Assembly (NCBI GenBank): GCA_009917455.1
Contig: QZDS01000018.1
Coordinates: 40,172 to 104,171, forward strand
Direction of reading: 5' to 3'
Length of the DNA stretch: 64,000 nucleotides
From: a bacterium 1xD8-48
Lineage (GTDB): Bacteria; Bacillota; Clostridia; Lachnospirales; Lachnospiraceae
In this document: one piece after another, positions 1-8,706 of the stretch
How the letters are laid out: each line of letters opens with the position of its first letter
Numbering within the stretch: position 1 is the stretch's first letter
Position numbers and translations under genes: made by a program
Notes under the pieces: generated by a model
Databases searched by the model: none
Seen by the model: only the letters and a program-made list of their open reading frames with translations
What the model was told of the DNA's origin: nothing

Positions 1-18
1 GAAGGTTGTAAGAAATTA

Positions 19-47
19 TTGATTTTTAGCTTCTGAATTGTTATACT
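19..47 (+). promoter_or_regulatory. Sigma-A promoter for the sensor/ABC locus
   Basis: TTGATT at 19-24 and TATACT at 42-47 are separated by exactly 17 nt. The first gene starts at 179, so the transcript would have a leader of about 125 nt. I recognise no riboswitch in that leader. Confidence 0.5.
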
Positions 48-178
48 GTATCTAATGGCAGAATATGACGGAAGATAGGATATCCTGTCGCAAATCAGAT
101 GAATATTTGAGGGAAGATCAATATAAGTCTACCGGGCTTATGTGTTCTTTCCTTTTGTTTTTTTAGGGATAAGGCAAG

Positions 179-1153
179 ATGAAACGTTTATCAAATGGGA
201 TGAAAACTGCATTTTATACGACAGCGATGGTACTGGTTCTTTTGGGCGCATTGGCTGTTCTTGACAAAAACAATGATTTTTCCCTCACACAGAGGGAAAG
301 TGCGCACAAATTCGGGGCAACATATATAACCATGAACAATCCTTTCTTTGAGGTGATTAACGGAACCATACGCGCTACCGTGGAATCAAACGGGGATATT
401 CTGATTACAAGAGACCCGGCTCTTGACGCGGAGAGACAGACGCAGCAGATTTATGACCTGATAGAAGAGGGCGTGGAAGCTATATTTATCGCACCTGTTG
501 ATTTTGAGAAGATTATTCCCGCTATTGAGTACGGGAGGGAGAAAGGTATCAGAATAATATTTGTGGACACTGAGATATATGACGAAAGTCTGGCGGACTG
601 TACCGTTGTCTCGGATAACTATCATGCGGGAGTTCTCTGCGCCGAGTATCTTTTGCATAAAAAAGCAGAGGGAAAGATTCTGATATTTGAACATCCGACA
701 ACCAAATCCTCAAATGACCGCGTGGAGGGGTTTGCGGACACGGTGGAGGGGAACGGGAATTTTGAGATTGTGGGCAGGCTGGATTATGCAGGACAGCTTG
801 AGATTGCCATGCCTCTGATGATTGAGGAACTGAAAAAGGGTGTGGATTTTGATGTAGTTTTTTCCATCAACGATGTGGGCGCTCTTGGCGTGATGGCAGC
901 GCTGAAGGATTACGGAAGACTGGACGGCATATCTGTTCTTGGGGTGGATGGCGCGCCGGAGGCGAAGTCCATGATAAAAGAAAAAATCATGCTCGCAACG
1001 TCGGCTCAGTATCCGTCTGAAATCGGACAGAATGCGGTGGAGCAGCTTTACAATATGATAGAAGGCAGGCCTGTTGAAAAGAAAATAAAAGTTCCGGTCA
1101 ATTTAATCAGTGCGGAGAATATAAACGAATTCAGTACAAAGGGATGGCAGTAG
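179..1153 (+). CDS. Membrane-tethered periplasmic sugar-binding protein (type 1 PBP), probable sensor subunit
   Basis: 324 aa. Residues about 9-29 form one N-terminal hydrophobic segment with no lipobox cysteine, so the protein is probably anchored outside the membrane by an uncleaved helix. The rest is a LacI/RbsB-type sugar-binding fold: a first beta strand ending near NNPFFE, a conserved IFVDTE segment, and GVDGAPEAKS near the C terminus. It lies 3 nt upstream of a histidine kinase that has no extracellular domain, and the locus continues into a xylose/multiple-sugar ABC transporter. This resembles the XylFII-LytS arrangement known from Clostridium beijerinckii, where a tethered binding protein reports sugar to a kinase. 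The sensor role is inferred. A transport role is less likely because the transporter has its own binding lipoprotein at 7372-8541. Confidence 0.75.
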   Translation: MKRLSNGMKTAFYTTAMVLVLLGALAVLDKNNDFSLTQRESAHKFGATYITMNNPFFEVINGTIRATVESNGDILITRDPALDAERQTQQIYDLIEEGVEAIFIAPVDFEKIIPAIEYGREKGIRIIFVDTEIYDESLADCTVVSDNYHAGVLCAEYLLHKKAEGKILIFEHPTTKSSNDRVEGFADTVEGNGNFEIVGRLDYAGQLEIAMPLMIEELKKGVDFDVVFSINDVGALGVMAALKDYGRLDGISVLGVDGAPEAKSMIKEKIMLATSAQYPSEIGQNAVEQLYNMIEGRPVEKKIKVPVNLISAENINEFSTKGWQ

Positions 1154-1156
1154 CAA

Positions 1157-2452
1157 ATGGATACATCGGCATTAAAGAATTTCGTATTAAGTTTTATGAA
1201 AAGCTTTAATTTCATAGCAGTGTTGTATATTTCCGCTGTTTCCGCGGTAACCATTATAAAAATCGGAAACTCCGGGGGTGCGGTCATGTTTCTGAAAAAG
1301 GTAAACACGTTACCTCCGATTCCGGGGAAAATGCTTTTTATTTCCCTCAGCTTCTTTGTGCTTTTGATGGCGCTGATGTATATGCATGACAATTATGAAA
1401 TAAAACATCAGTGGTGTATTATTGTTTTGGAATTTATATGTACTGTTTTTGTGATTACTGCACTGCAGGTAAACTATAACGGGCTCATCCTTCTTTTTGT
1501 GGCGCATATTATGAAATTCTTTGAGGGAAGCAGCAAAAAACTGCTCCCCCTTATTTTGGGCAGTACATTTTTCCTGATTTTTGATTTCAATGCCTGCTCT
1601 AATATTTTTAAAATTACTTCCTTTGAGACATATACGGAGTATTACATCGGGACGGTGGCGGCGATTTTAATCCTCATCAGGAACCTTTTTACGACGCTAA
1701 ACATCATTCTTTTTATTGTGTATACAATTTTGCACCTGCGGGAACAGATGGATAAAAAGGATGAGATAAATTCCCTGAATGAACGGCTTCAGGCTGCAAA
1801 CAGGGAACTTGAAAATTATGCCGCCGAGTCGGAAAAACTGGCGCAGACAAGGGAGAGAAACAGGCTGGCCAGAGAAATACATGACACGCTGGGACACACT
1901 CTGACCGGCATTATCGCAGGAATTGATGCGGCAGCGGCCGTTGCCGATGTTTCGCCCGAAATGTTAAAGCGGTATCTTTCACTGGTCTCAGACGTGGCAA
2001 GGCAGGGCATGACGGATGTAAGGCGTTCCGTCAATGAACTTCGTCCCGACGCGCTGGAACAGAGAGATTTGCTGTCGGCAATCCATAAAATGATTTCGCA
2101 GATGAGCGCTGCTTCAAAGGTGAAAATTACATTGGATAACAGTGCCGGCAGGCTGGCATTAGGCGAGGATGAGGAAGAAGTAATCTATCGAATCATTCAG
2201 GAAAGTATCACCAATTCTATCAGGCACGGAAAAGCGGACACGGTAAGGATATGGATGACGCGGGAATACAATATTGTGACGATAACAATAAAGGATAACG
2301 GCGCGGGCGCCCCCGATATCGAGCCGGGCTTTGGTCTTACACACATGAAAGAACGATTGGATATGCTCGGCGGGAAGATACATGTTGACGGAAGCGACGG
2401 GTTTTGCGTGGTGGCGGAAATTCCGATAAGGTGGGGAACGGAAAATGATTAA
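1157..2452 (+). CDS. NarL-family sensor histidine kinase (HisKA_3)
   Basis: 431 aa. The N-terminal half (residues about 10-195) carries roughly six hydrophobic segments and no sizeable extracellular domain. A short coiled linker (about 200-235) leads to the HisKA_3 dimerisation motif REIHDTLGH, with His242 the predicted phosphoacceptor. The HATPase domain follows, with an ESITNSIRHG N-box and the glycine boxes DNGAGA and GFGLTHM. The gene overlaps the response regulator by 8 nt. With no ligand domain of its own, it probably takes its signal from the tethered binding protein encoded just upstream. The stimulus is inferred to be a sugar. Confidence 0.88.
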   Translation: MDTSALKNFVLSFMKSFNFIAVLYISAVSAVTIIKIGNSGGAVMFLKKVNTLPPIPGKMLFISLSFFVLLMALMYMHDNYEIKHQWCIIVLEFICTVFVITALQVNYNGLILLFVAHIMKFFEGSSKKLLPLILGSTFFLIFDFNACSNIFKITSFETYTEYYIGTVAAILILIRNLFTTLNIILFIVYTILHLREQMDKKDEINSLNERLQAANRELENYAAESEKLAQTRERNRLAREIHDTLGHTLTGIIAGIDAAAAVADVSPEMLKRYLSLVSDVARQGMTDVRRSVNELRPDALEQRDLLSAIHKMISQMSAASKVKITLDNSAGRLALGEDEEEVIYRIIQESITNSIRHGKADTVRIWMTREYNIVTITIKDNGAGAPDIEPGFGLTHMKERLDMLGGKIHVDGSDGFCVVAEIPIRWGTEND

Positions 2453-3098
2453 AATACTAATTGCAGACGACCAGGAACTGATAAGAGACAGCCTTCGTAT
2501 TGTGCTGTCCGGCAATCCGGATTTTTCGGCGAATACTGCGGCAAACGGAATTGAGGTGGTCAGGGCTGTCAGGCGGGATAAGCCGGATGTAATTCTGATG
2601 GATATCAGAATGCCGGAAATGGATGGCGTACAGTGTACCCAGATTATCAAAGAAAACTATCCTGAAATAAAGATTATTATTCTGACAACCTTTGATGATG
2701 ATGAATACATTTTCAGCGCTTTAAAGCATGGGGCCAGCGGTTATCTTTTAAAAGGTATTTCCGCGGACGGGCTGATAGAGGCGATACATAAAGTTTATCA
2801 TGGAAACGCCATGATAAACGAGGATATAGCCGGGAAGGTTGTGAAAATGTTTTCACAGATGGCAAGGGAAAATGCGGCAGTCATTAAGGTGGATGAGGAT
2901 TATATAAAGGATATTACAGAGTCGGAGTGGAAAGTGATAGGGCTTGTGTCAAAAGGGCTGTCCAATAAGGAGATAGCGACGGAACTTTTCCTGACGGAGG
3001 GCTCTGTAAGAAACTATTTAAGCTCTGTTTTAAAGAAGCTTGATTTGCGCGACAGAACACAATTAGCTATCTGGGCCGTACAGTGGAGGAAAAGCTGA
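2445..3098 (+). CDS. NarL/FixJ-family response regulator
   Basis: 217 aa. The receiver domain has the acidic pocket ADD near the start, phosphoacceptor Asp53 in LMDIRMPEMDG, and a conserved lysine in YLLKGI. The C-terminal LuxR-type helix-turn-helix (about residues 150-215) contains GLSNKEIATELFLTEGSVRN. It is the cognate partner of the overlapping kinase. By position it should regulate the following solute-binding protein and the ABC transporter at 4619-8541; that target assignment is inferred. Confidence 0.9.
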   Translation: MIKILIADDQELIRDSLRIVLSGNPDFSANTAANGIEVVRAVRRDKPDVILMDIRMPEMDGVQCTQIIKENYPEIKIIILTTFDDDEYIFSALKHGASGYLLKGISADGLIEAIHKVYHGNAMINEDIAGKVVKMFSQMARENAAVIKVDEDYIKDITESEWKVIGLVSKGLSNKEIATELFLTEGSVRNYLSSVLKKLDLRDRTQLAIWAVQWRKS

Positions 3099-3103
3099 CT
3101 TTG

Positions 3104-4420
3104 ATGAAAAAGAAGATTATGGGCAAAGGATTTGTCTTAGGCGTTTTTATGACGGCGGTTCTGGTAGCGGCGTCAGCCTTATTTTATTATTTCCAGCATA
3201 AAAGGACAATAACGCTGGGCTTTTTTACAGGCAGCGCATGGGATGTTCCGGATGCTTACACCTATCAGCTTATTGATGATGCAGTGGAGAAATTTGAAGC
3301 CGGTCATCCCGGAGTAAAGGTGAAGTTTGTAAGCGGAATCCAGAAAGATGACTATTCGGAATATATCGCGTCTGCTTTGATAAAAGGAAACGCGCCGGAT
3401 GTTTTCTTTATACTGCCGGAAGATTTTTCCACCTTTGCAGGTACGGATGCCCTGATGAAACTGGACGGGTTTATTGACAGGGACGCGGATTATGATAAAT
3501 CCAGATATTATAACGCATCCTTTGAATTTGGAAATATTTCCGGCAGCCAGTACGGGATTCCCTTCGAGAGTGTGCCAAGCATGATGTTTGTAAACAAAAC
3601 GCTGCTGAAAAACGAAGGGATAAATGAAATACAGGAAGATTGGACGTGGGAAGATTTTTATGATATCTGCAGCAGGGTTACCAAAGATACCGACGGCAAT
3701 GGAATAGAAGACCGGTTTGGCGTCTGCGGTTATACCTGGCAGCATGCTTTTGTCACAAACAGTGTGGATGCCTTTGACACAAATGGTACGAGCTGCAATC
3801 TGCTCAGTGAAAATGCGATAGAGGCTGTGGATTTCATCAAGAAAATAAACAGACTTGCAAAAGGAAATACCGTCACGGCAGACGACTTCGATAAAGGGAA
3901 TGTGGCGTTTATGCCGGCACTTTTGTCGGATTACAGAACCTATAAGCCCTATCCGTGGAACATAAAAAAATATACGAATTTTGAGCTGGACTGTATTACG
4001 CTGCCTCGGGGAGAAAAAGGCGATAACAAATCGACCATGAGCACGCTTTTACTGGCCATGAATTCCAGAACAGACAATGAAAGGCTCGCCTGGGAACTGA
4101 TAAAAACTTTTTGTTACGATATAGAAATTCAAAGTGAAATATATACCTATAAAGAAGGCGCGTCTGTATTGAAAACGGTTACCGATTCCATGACGACTAT
4201 GTTAAGCATAAATCAGGTGCTGTCCGAGGAGGGCGGAATGGATATAAACCTTATCACATCTATTATGGACCATGCCGAGCCGGACTATAATTTCAAGGAT
4301 ATCACACTGGTTAAGGAAATGATTGACGCAGGCATTGACGATATTGTAAAAAACGGGACGGATTCAAAGATAGGACTGCAGATGATAGAAAAACGAGTCA
4401 GAAGTTTTCTGAACGAATAG
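3104..4420 (+). CDS. Extracellular solute-binding protein family 1, membrane-tethered
   Basis: 438 aa from the ATG at 3104. A GTG at 3083 and a TTG at 3101 are alternative in-frame starts; the ribosome site GGAGGA at 3085-3090 lies inside the end of the response regulator gene and would not serve the GTG. Residues about 10-30 are hydrophobic with no lipobox cysteine, so the protein is probably tethered. The mature part is an SBP_bac_1 fold (VKFVSGIQKDDY, GNAPDVFFILPEDF, DTDGNGIEDRFGVCGY). No permease of the matching CUT1 type is adjacent. It therefore may be a second sensory binding protein for the kinase or an orphan receptor. A strong terminator follows. Confidence 0.75.
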   Translation: MKKKIMGKGFVLGVFMTAVLVAASALFYYFQHKRTITLGFFTGSAWDVPDAYTYQLIDDAVEKFEAGHPGVKVKFVSGIQKDDYSEYIASALIKGNAPDVFFILPEDFSTFAGTDALMKLDGFIDRDADYDKSRYYNASFEFGNISGSQYGIPFESVPSMMFVNKTLLKNEGINEIQEDWTWEDFYDICSRVTKDTDGNGIEDRFGVCGYTWQHAFVTNSVDAFDTNGTSCNLLSENAIEAVDFIKKINRLAKGNTVTADDFDKGNVAFMPALLSDYRTYKPYPWNIKKYTNFELDCITLPRGEKGDNKSTMSTLLLAMNSRTDNERLAWELIKTFCYDIEIQSEIYTYKEGASVLKTVTDSMTTMLSINQVLSEEGGMDINLITSIMDHAEPDYNFKDITLVKEMIDAGIDDIVKNGTDSKIGLQMIEKRVRSFLNE

Positions 4421-4430
4421 TTATTTTAAA

Positions 4431-4489
4431 CGGTTTATATATGGCAAAAATGTCAATGACATTTGTCATATGTAAACCGCTTTTTTTAT
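4431..4489 (+). terminator. Rho-independent terminator after the sensor operon
   Basis: A 13-bp outer stem with one wobble pair (CGGTTTATATATG at 4431-4443 against CATATGTAAACCG at 4467-4479) encloses a second inverted repeat (AATGTCA/TGACATT). It is followed by a run of seven T from 4481. Confidence 0.85.
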
Positions 4490-4518
4490 TTGACGAATGT
4501 CACAATAAAAGATATGAC
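4490..4518 (+). promoter_or_regulatory. Possible promoter for the sugar ABC operon
   Basis: TTGACG at 4490-4495 and TATGAC at 4513-4518 are separated by 17 nt, just past the terminator. The -10 is a weak match, as would suit an activated promoter. TGTCA-type half sites recur at 4451-4455, 4465-4469, 4498-4502 and, inverted, at 4515-4519. They are candidate regulator sites. Confidence 0.35.
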
Positions 4519-4618
4519 ATCCGACAATAGGCAAACCACGGCAAATTTTCTAAAATAAAGACAATTAAGGATTGCGAAAGCAAAGTGAATATTTAAGGGA
4601 AGGGAGGTAAAGGGTTAG

Positions 4619-6148
4619 ATGAGTGACGGTTATATTTTGCAGATGAAGAACATCACCAAAACATTTCCGGGGGTTAAGGCGCTTTCCGACGTGACGCTGG
4701 AAGTCTCAGAGGCCTCCATACATGCAATATGCGGCGAAAACGGCGCGGGAAAATCTACCCTGATGAAAGTTTTGTCAGGTGTTTATCCATATGGAAGTTA
4801 CGATGGCGAGATTGTTTTTCAGGGTAAAAAAATGACGTTCAAAAACATCAAAGACTCTGAACGCGCAGGAATCGTTATCATTCACCAGGAGCTTACGATG
4901 ATTCCCGAGCTGTCCGTTACGGAAAATATTTTCATGGGCAATGAAATTGTGGAAAAGGGACTCATAAATTGGGAGAAAGAACGTAAAAGAACAAGAGAGC
5001 TGTTGGATAAAGTCGGATTACATATTGCTCCAAATACAATCATTAAAAATTTGGGGGTCGGGCAGCAGCAGCTTGTTGAAATCGCGAAGGCGCTGTCAAA
5101 AAATGTTAAAGTTCTTATTTTGGATGAACCGACATCGTCGTTAAATGAATCGGATTCAAAAAATTTGCTGCGTTTGATGCTTGGACTGAGAAAGCAGGGA
5201 ATTACCTGCATTATGATTTCCCACAAGTTAAATGAGATAGCGGCGGTTTCCGATTACGTGACAGTAATCAGGGATGGAAAAACCGTGGATGGTTATGCCG
5301 TGGAGGCTGGCAGGGTTGACGAGAACAAAATTATCAAGGCCATGGTGGGACGTGAAATTGAAAACAGATATCCTGAACATACGCCTGAAATCGGAGAAGT
5401 TATTCTCGAGGTTTCGGATTGGAATGTTGAGGACGCGAAAGTTCCCGGAAAAATGCTCTGCAAAAATTCTGCATTTTATGTCAGGGCCGGAGAAATTGTC
5501 GGGTTTGCCGGCCTTATGGGAGCGGGCAGAACGGAATTGATGAGGTCTTTGTTTGGAAAAAATATGGGAATTTTCAGAGGCGGAAAAATAAAAATAAAAG
5601 GCAGGGAAGTCCAGATAAATTCTGTCCGGGAGGCTATTAAAAATAAGATTGCTTATGTGCCGGAGGACAGAAAGGGACTGGGATTAAATCTTCTTGACAC
5701 GATTAGAAAAACCGTTGTCTCCGCGAATCTGAATGTAATTAAAACAAAAGGTCTTCTGGACTTTGATAAGGAGAGGGCAGCCTCGGAAAAATATAAAGCT
5801 TCCCTGAGAATTAAGTGCCGCGATGTGGGTGTTGGCGTGAATACTTTATCAGGCGGAAACCAGCAGAAAGTTGTTCTTTCAAAGTGGATGTTTACAGAGC
5901 CGGATATTCTCATTCTGGATGAGCCCACAAGGGGTATTGATGTGGGTGCAAAATATGAGATTTATAAATTAATCCATGAGCTGGCAGATGAGGGAAAAGC
6001 AATTATTCTGGTATCCTCCGAACTCCCGGAACTTCTTGGAATGGCGGACCGCATTTATACGATTTTTGAAGGAAGGATTACGGGGGAGATTCCCACAAAA
6101 GAGGCTAATCAGGAAATGTTAATGCAGAAGATGACAATAACGGCTTAA
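4619..6148 (+). CDS. Sugar ABC transporter ATP-binding protein, XylG/MmsA-like
   Basis: 509 aa with two ABC cassettes, as in the RbsA/XylG/MglA (CUT2) family. The first cassette has Walker A GENGAGKST, signature LGVGQQQLVEIAKAL and Walker B LILDEPTSSL. The second has a degenerate Walker A GLMGAGRTE, signature TLSGGNQQKVVLSKW and Walker B LILDEPTRGID. The phrase YPYGSYDGEI near residue 60 is typical of the XylG/multiple-monosaccharide subgroup rather than RbsA. The start has a strong AGGGAGG site about 10 nt upstream. It forms a transporter with the following permease and binding lipoprotein, likely for xylose or related monosaccharides; the exact sugar is not certain. Confidence 0.92.
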   Translation: MSDGYILQMKNITKTFPGVKALSDVTLEVSEASIHAICGENGAGKSTLMKVLSGVYPYGSYDGEIVFQGKKMTFKNIKDSERAGIVIIHQELTMIPELSVTENIFMGNEIVEKGLINWEKERKRTRELLDKVGLHIAPNTIIKNLGVGQQQLVEIAKALSKNVKVLILDEPTSSLNESDSKNLLRLMLGLRKQGITCIMISHKLNEIAAVSDYVTVIRDGKTVDGYAVEAGRVDENKIIKAMVGREIENRYPEHTPEIGEVILEVSDWNVEDAKVPGKMLCKNSAFYVRAGEIVGFAGLMGAGRTELMRSLFGKNMGIFRGGKIKIKGREVQINSVREAIKNKIAYVPEDRKGLGLNLLDTIRKTVVSANLNVIKTKGLLDFDKERAASEKYKASLRIKCRDVGVGVNTLSGGNQQKVVLSKWMFTEPDILILDEPTRGIDVGAKYEIYKLIHELADEGKAIILVSSELPELLGMADRIYTIFEGRITGEIPTKEANQEMLMQKMTITA

Positions 6149-6160
6149 GAGGAGACGATA

Positions 6161-7333
6161 ATGAAATATGTTAAAAAGGTGTTGGGCGAAGACCTCCGCC
6201 AATATACGATGGTGGTTGCCCTCGCAGCGCTCATTATAATTTTCAATATTGCATCGGGAGGTAAGATGATTACTTCCTCAAATTTTCAAAATTTAATATC
6301 GGGAAATGCTTATGTATTGGTTTTGGCTTTAGGAATGCTTATGGTAATAGTAATCGGACAGATTGACTTGTCGGTGGGTTCGGTTGCAGGATTTGCTTCT
6401 ATGGTAATGGCGATAACCGCCCGCCAGTTTAACCTGCCGTGGTATGTTGCGATTCTGATTGCGCTGGTAATCGGCATGATAGCCGGGGCATGGCAGGGAT
6501 TTTTCTTATCGAGGCTTGGCATTCCGGGATTCATCACAACGCTTGGCGGTATGATGATATTCAGAGGCGGTGTTATTTGGATATCAAACTCAATTTCAGT
6601 TCCTGTTCCCTCAGAGCTGAAATGGTTTGGTGCCGGTTATCTCCCTGAATGGGGCCCGGCTTTTACCGGGATGAACAACTCAACTTTATTGCTTGGAATA
6701 ATTGCAATAGCTGTGTATGTGATTGCACAGATGAGGAAGTTTACCCATTCAGGAGATGTTACCGGAAAGAAAGAGGCGTTCTGGCCGTTTGCGGTCCGTA
6801 TCGCAATTGTGGCGGCTGTAATCGGATATGCGACATGGCTTTTCGGAAGCGGAAGGCCGGGCACAAGTTTTCCGATTCCCGGACTGATTCTTGTGATACT
6901 GATTATCCTGTATTATCTGATTACGGAAAGAACATCCTTCGGACGTCATGTCTATGCGGTAGGAGGAAATAAGTCGGCGGCAGAACTATCCGGCGTAAAT
7001 GTGAAAAGAACGTATTTTCTTACAATGCTTAACATGTCAGTTCTGGCAGCCGTGGCAGGTATATTATTTGTGGGGCGTTCGACAGCGGCAGGACCGGCGG
7101 ACGGAACCTCATGGGAGATGGATGCCATCGCATCCGTATTTATCGGTGGCGCGGCTGTATCGGGCGGTGTCGGAACCGTCATTGCAACGATGGTAGGCGG
7201 CCTGGTGATGGCGGTTTTGAACAACGGGCTTATGCTTATGGGCGTCGGGGCGGACAAAACACAGGTTATAAAGGGCTTTGTGCTCTTAGCGGCTGTAGCC
7301 TTTGATGTATATAACAAGAAAAACAGGGGGTAA
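6161..7333 (+). CDS. Sugar ABC transporter permease, XylH/MmsB-like
   Basis: 390 aa, about ten hydrophobic segments. It is a BPD_transp_2 (CUT2) permease with the conserved blocks IDLSVGSVAGFASM, GIPGFITTLGGMMIFRG and FGRHVYAVGGNKSAAELSG. The length is that of XylH-type permeases, longer than RbsC. It starts 12 nt after the ATPase gene with an AGGAGA ribosome site. It should form the membrane channel for the ATPase at 4619-6148. Confidence 0.92.
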   Translation: MKYVKKVLGEDLRQYTMVVALAALIIIFNIASGGKMITSSNFQNLISGNAYVLVLALGMLMVIVIGQIDLSVGSVAGFASMVMAITARQFNLPWYVAILIALVIGMIAGAWQGFFLSRLGIPGFITTLGGMMIFRGGVIWISNSISVPVPSELKWFGAGYLPEWGPAFTGMNNSTLLLGIIAIAVYVIAQMRKFTHSGDVTGKKEAFWPFAVRIAIVAAVIGYATWLFGSGRPGTSFPIPGLILVILIILYYLITERTSFGRHVYAVGGNKSAAELSGVNVKRTYFLTMLNMSVLAAVAGILFVGRSTAAGPADGTSWEMDAIASVFIGGAAVSGGVGTVIATMVGGLVMAVLNNGLMLMGVGADKTQVIKGFVLLAAVAFDVYNKKNRG

Positions 7334-7371
7334 AATCCTGAAATTTAAAAACAAAAAGGAGGAAATAAGTT

Positions 7372-8541
7372 ATGAAAGCAAAAAAAGCATTATCACTTTT
7401 GATGACTGCAGTTCTTGCGGCAACCATGCTGACAGGCTGTGGAGGAGGCAGGGGAACGGAGGAGGCCTCGCAAACGGCGGCTGACACAACCGCGGATGTG
7501 GAGAAAACTGCCGAAGCCGGAAACGCGGAGACTGCGGAAGCTGAAGATGCGGCCGGGACTTCGTCCACAGGCGGCGGTATCGTCGGTGTGGCGCTGCCGT
7601 GGCTTGGAACACAGAACTGGGCGGAGGCGGAAGTAATGTTTAAAGAACAGCTTGAGGCCGCAGGTTATGAAGCGATTATACAGGCCGCTGACCAGAAAGT
7701 TCCGCAGCAGCAACAGCAAATCGAGTCCATGATTGAGAACGGCGCGCAGGTTATCGTTGTCGGACCTGTTGACGGTTCACAGCTTGGTTCGGTGCTGGAA
7801 AAGGCAAAAGATGCGGGCGTATACATAATCGGATATGACAGACTGTTGGAAAATACCACAGGCGTTGACGGCGTAGTACAGTTTGGCAGTGTAAAAACAG
7901 GGGAATTACAGGCACAGGCGCTTCTGCAGGGTCTGGAGGAATTGAAAGGCTCGGCCCCTTACAACATTGAACTTTTCGGCGGCGGCCCGGCTGACCCGAA
8001 TGCGCCGAATTTCTTCACAGGCGCAATGTCAGTGCTTCAGCCGCTCATAGACGACGGGACTCTGGTTGTTGTATCAGGGCAGACAGATTTTACACAGTGC
8101 GCGACAGTTGACTGGGATAACTCTAAAGCGCAGTCACGTATGGACGCCATTCTTGCGGGCAACTATTCAGACATTGAGATTGACGGTGTTCTTTCACCGA
8201 ACGACGGTATTGCCCGTGCGATTATTACATCCTGTGAGAATGCGGGACAGCCGATTCCTGTAGTATCGGGGCTGGACGCGGAAAATGAATCTGTTGAGTG
8301 GGTATGGTCCGGCAGACAGTATTCCACAGTTGCAAAACCGACCAATGCGCTTGTTGCGGAGACAGTTTCTATTATTGGCAGCCTGTTAAGCGGTAACGGG
8401 ATGCCGGCAACCGATGTAAAGGCAAACAATGGCGTAATTGATGTTCCCATTTATGAACTGCCCCCTGTCGTTGTGACAAAGGACAATGCAAAAGAAGTGT
8501 TTGCGGATGACCCTGACAGAATGGCTCTGCTGGCAGATTAA
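7372..8541 (+). CDS. Multiple-sugar-binding lipoprotein, ChvE/XylF-like
   Basis: 389 aa. The signal peptide ends in lipobox LTGC with Cys23 the lipidated residue. An acidic, Ala-rich linker (about 30-65) precedes a type 1 periplasmic binding fold containing LPWLGTQNW, QAADQKVPQQQQQ and ISPND-like LSPNDGIARAI. This is the high-affinity receptor for the transporter encoded just upstream. Ribosome site AGGAGG lies at the normal distance from the ATG. The ATPase-permease-receptor order differs from the common receptor-first order. Confidence 0.92.
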   Translation: MKAKKALSLLMTAVLAATMLTGCGGGRGTEEASQTAADTTADVEKTAEAGNAETAEAEDAAGTSSTGGGIVGVALPWLGTQNWAEAEVMFKEQLEAAGYEAIIQAADQKVPQQQQQIESMIENGAQVIVVGPVDGSQLGSVLEKAKDAGVYIIGYDRLLENTTGVDGVVQFGSVKTGELQAQALLQGLEELKGSAPYNIELFGGGPADPNAPNFFTGAMSVLQPLIDDGTLVVVSGQTDFTQCATVDWDNSKAQSRMDAILAGNYSDIEIDGVLSPNDGIARAIITSCENAGQPIPVVSGLDAENESVEWVWSGRQYSTVAKPTNALVAETVSIIGSLLSGNGMPATDVKANNGVIDVPIYELPPVVVTKDNAKEVFADDPDRMALLAD

Positions 8542-8569
8542 TAAATTTTTGATTCACTGTATACTAAAT

Positions 8570-8599
8570 GTACCGGGTGTGGAAAACCATGCCCGGTAC
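8570..8599. terminator. Hairpin after the sugar ABC operon
   Basis: GTACCGGG (8570-8577) and CCCGGTAC (8592-8599) pair perfectly. The stem extends inward by five pairs, two of them wobbles, to an AAAA loop. No T-run follows on either strand, so this is either an inefficient terminator or a 3'-end stabilising hairpin. Confidence 0.45.
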
Positions 8600-8619
8600 A
8601 AACTATATAATGGTTAGCC

Positions 8620-8670
8620 TAAAATATTTTATGGTTGCCGATTGAGATATTCTTTGCAAAAGGATATAAT
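8620..8670 (+). promoter_or_regulatory. Flagellin promoter region: sigma-A and partial sigma-D elements
   Basis: TTGAGA at 8642-8647 and TATAAT at 8665-8670 are spaced 17 nt, a near-consensus sigma-A promoter. Overlapping it are TAAA (8620-8623) and GCCGATTG (8637-8644). These resemble the sigma-D/sigma-28 flagellar consensus, but with a 13-nt spacer where about 15 is usual. Confidence 0.55.
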
Positions 8671-8706
8671 TAAGACGGAACTGTTAATAGGAAAGGAGGT
8701 GCAGTT

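Noticed and set aside
45..178. Possible riboswitch in the 5' leader before the first gene
   Set aside because: Leader length would allow one, but I see no conserved core or terminator/antiterminator pair.
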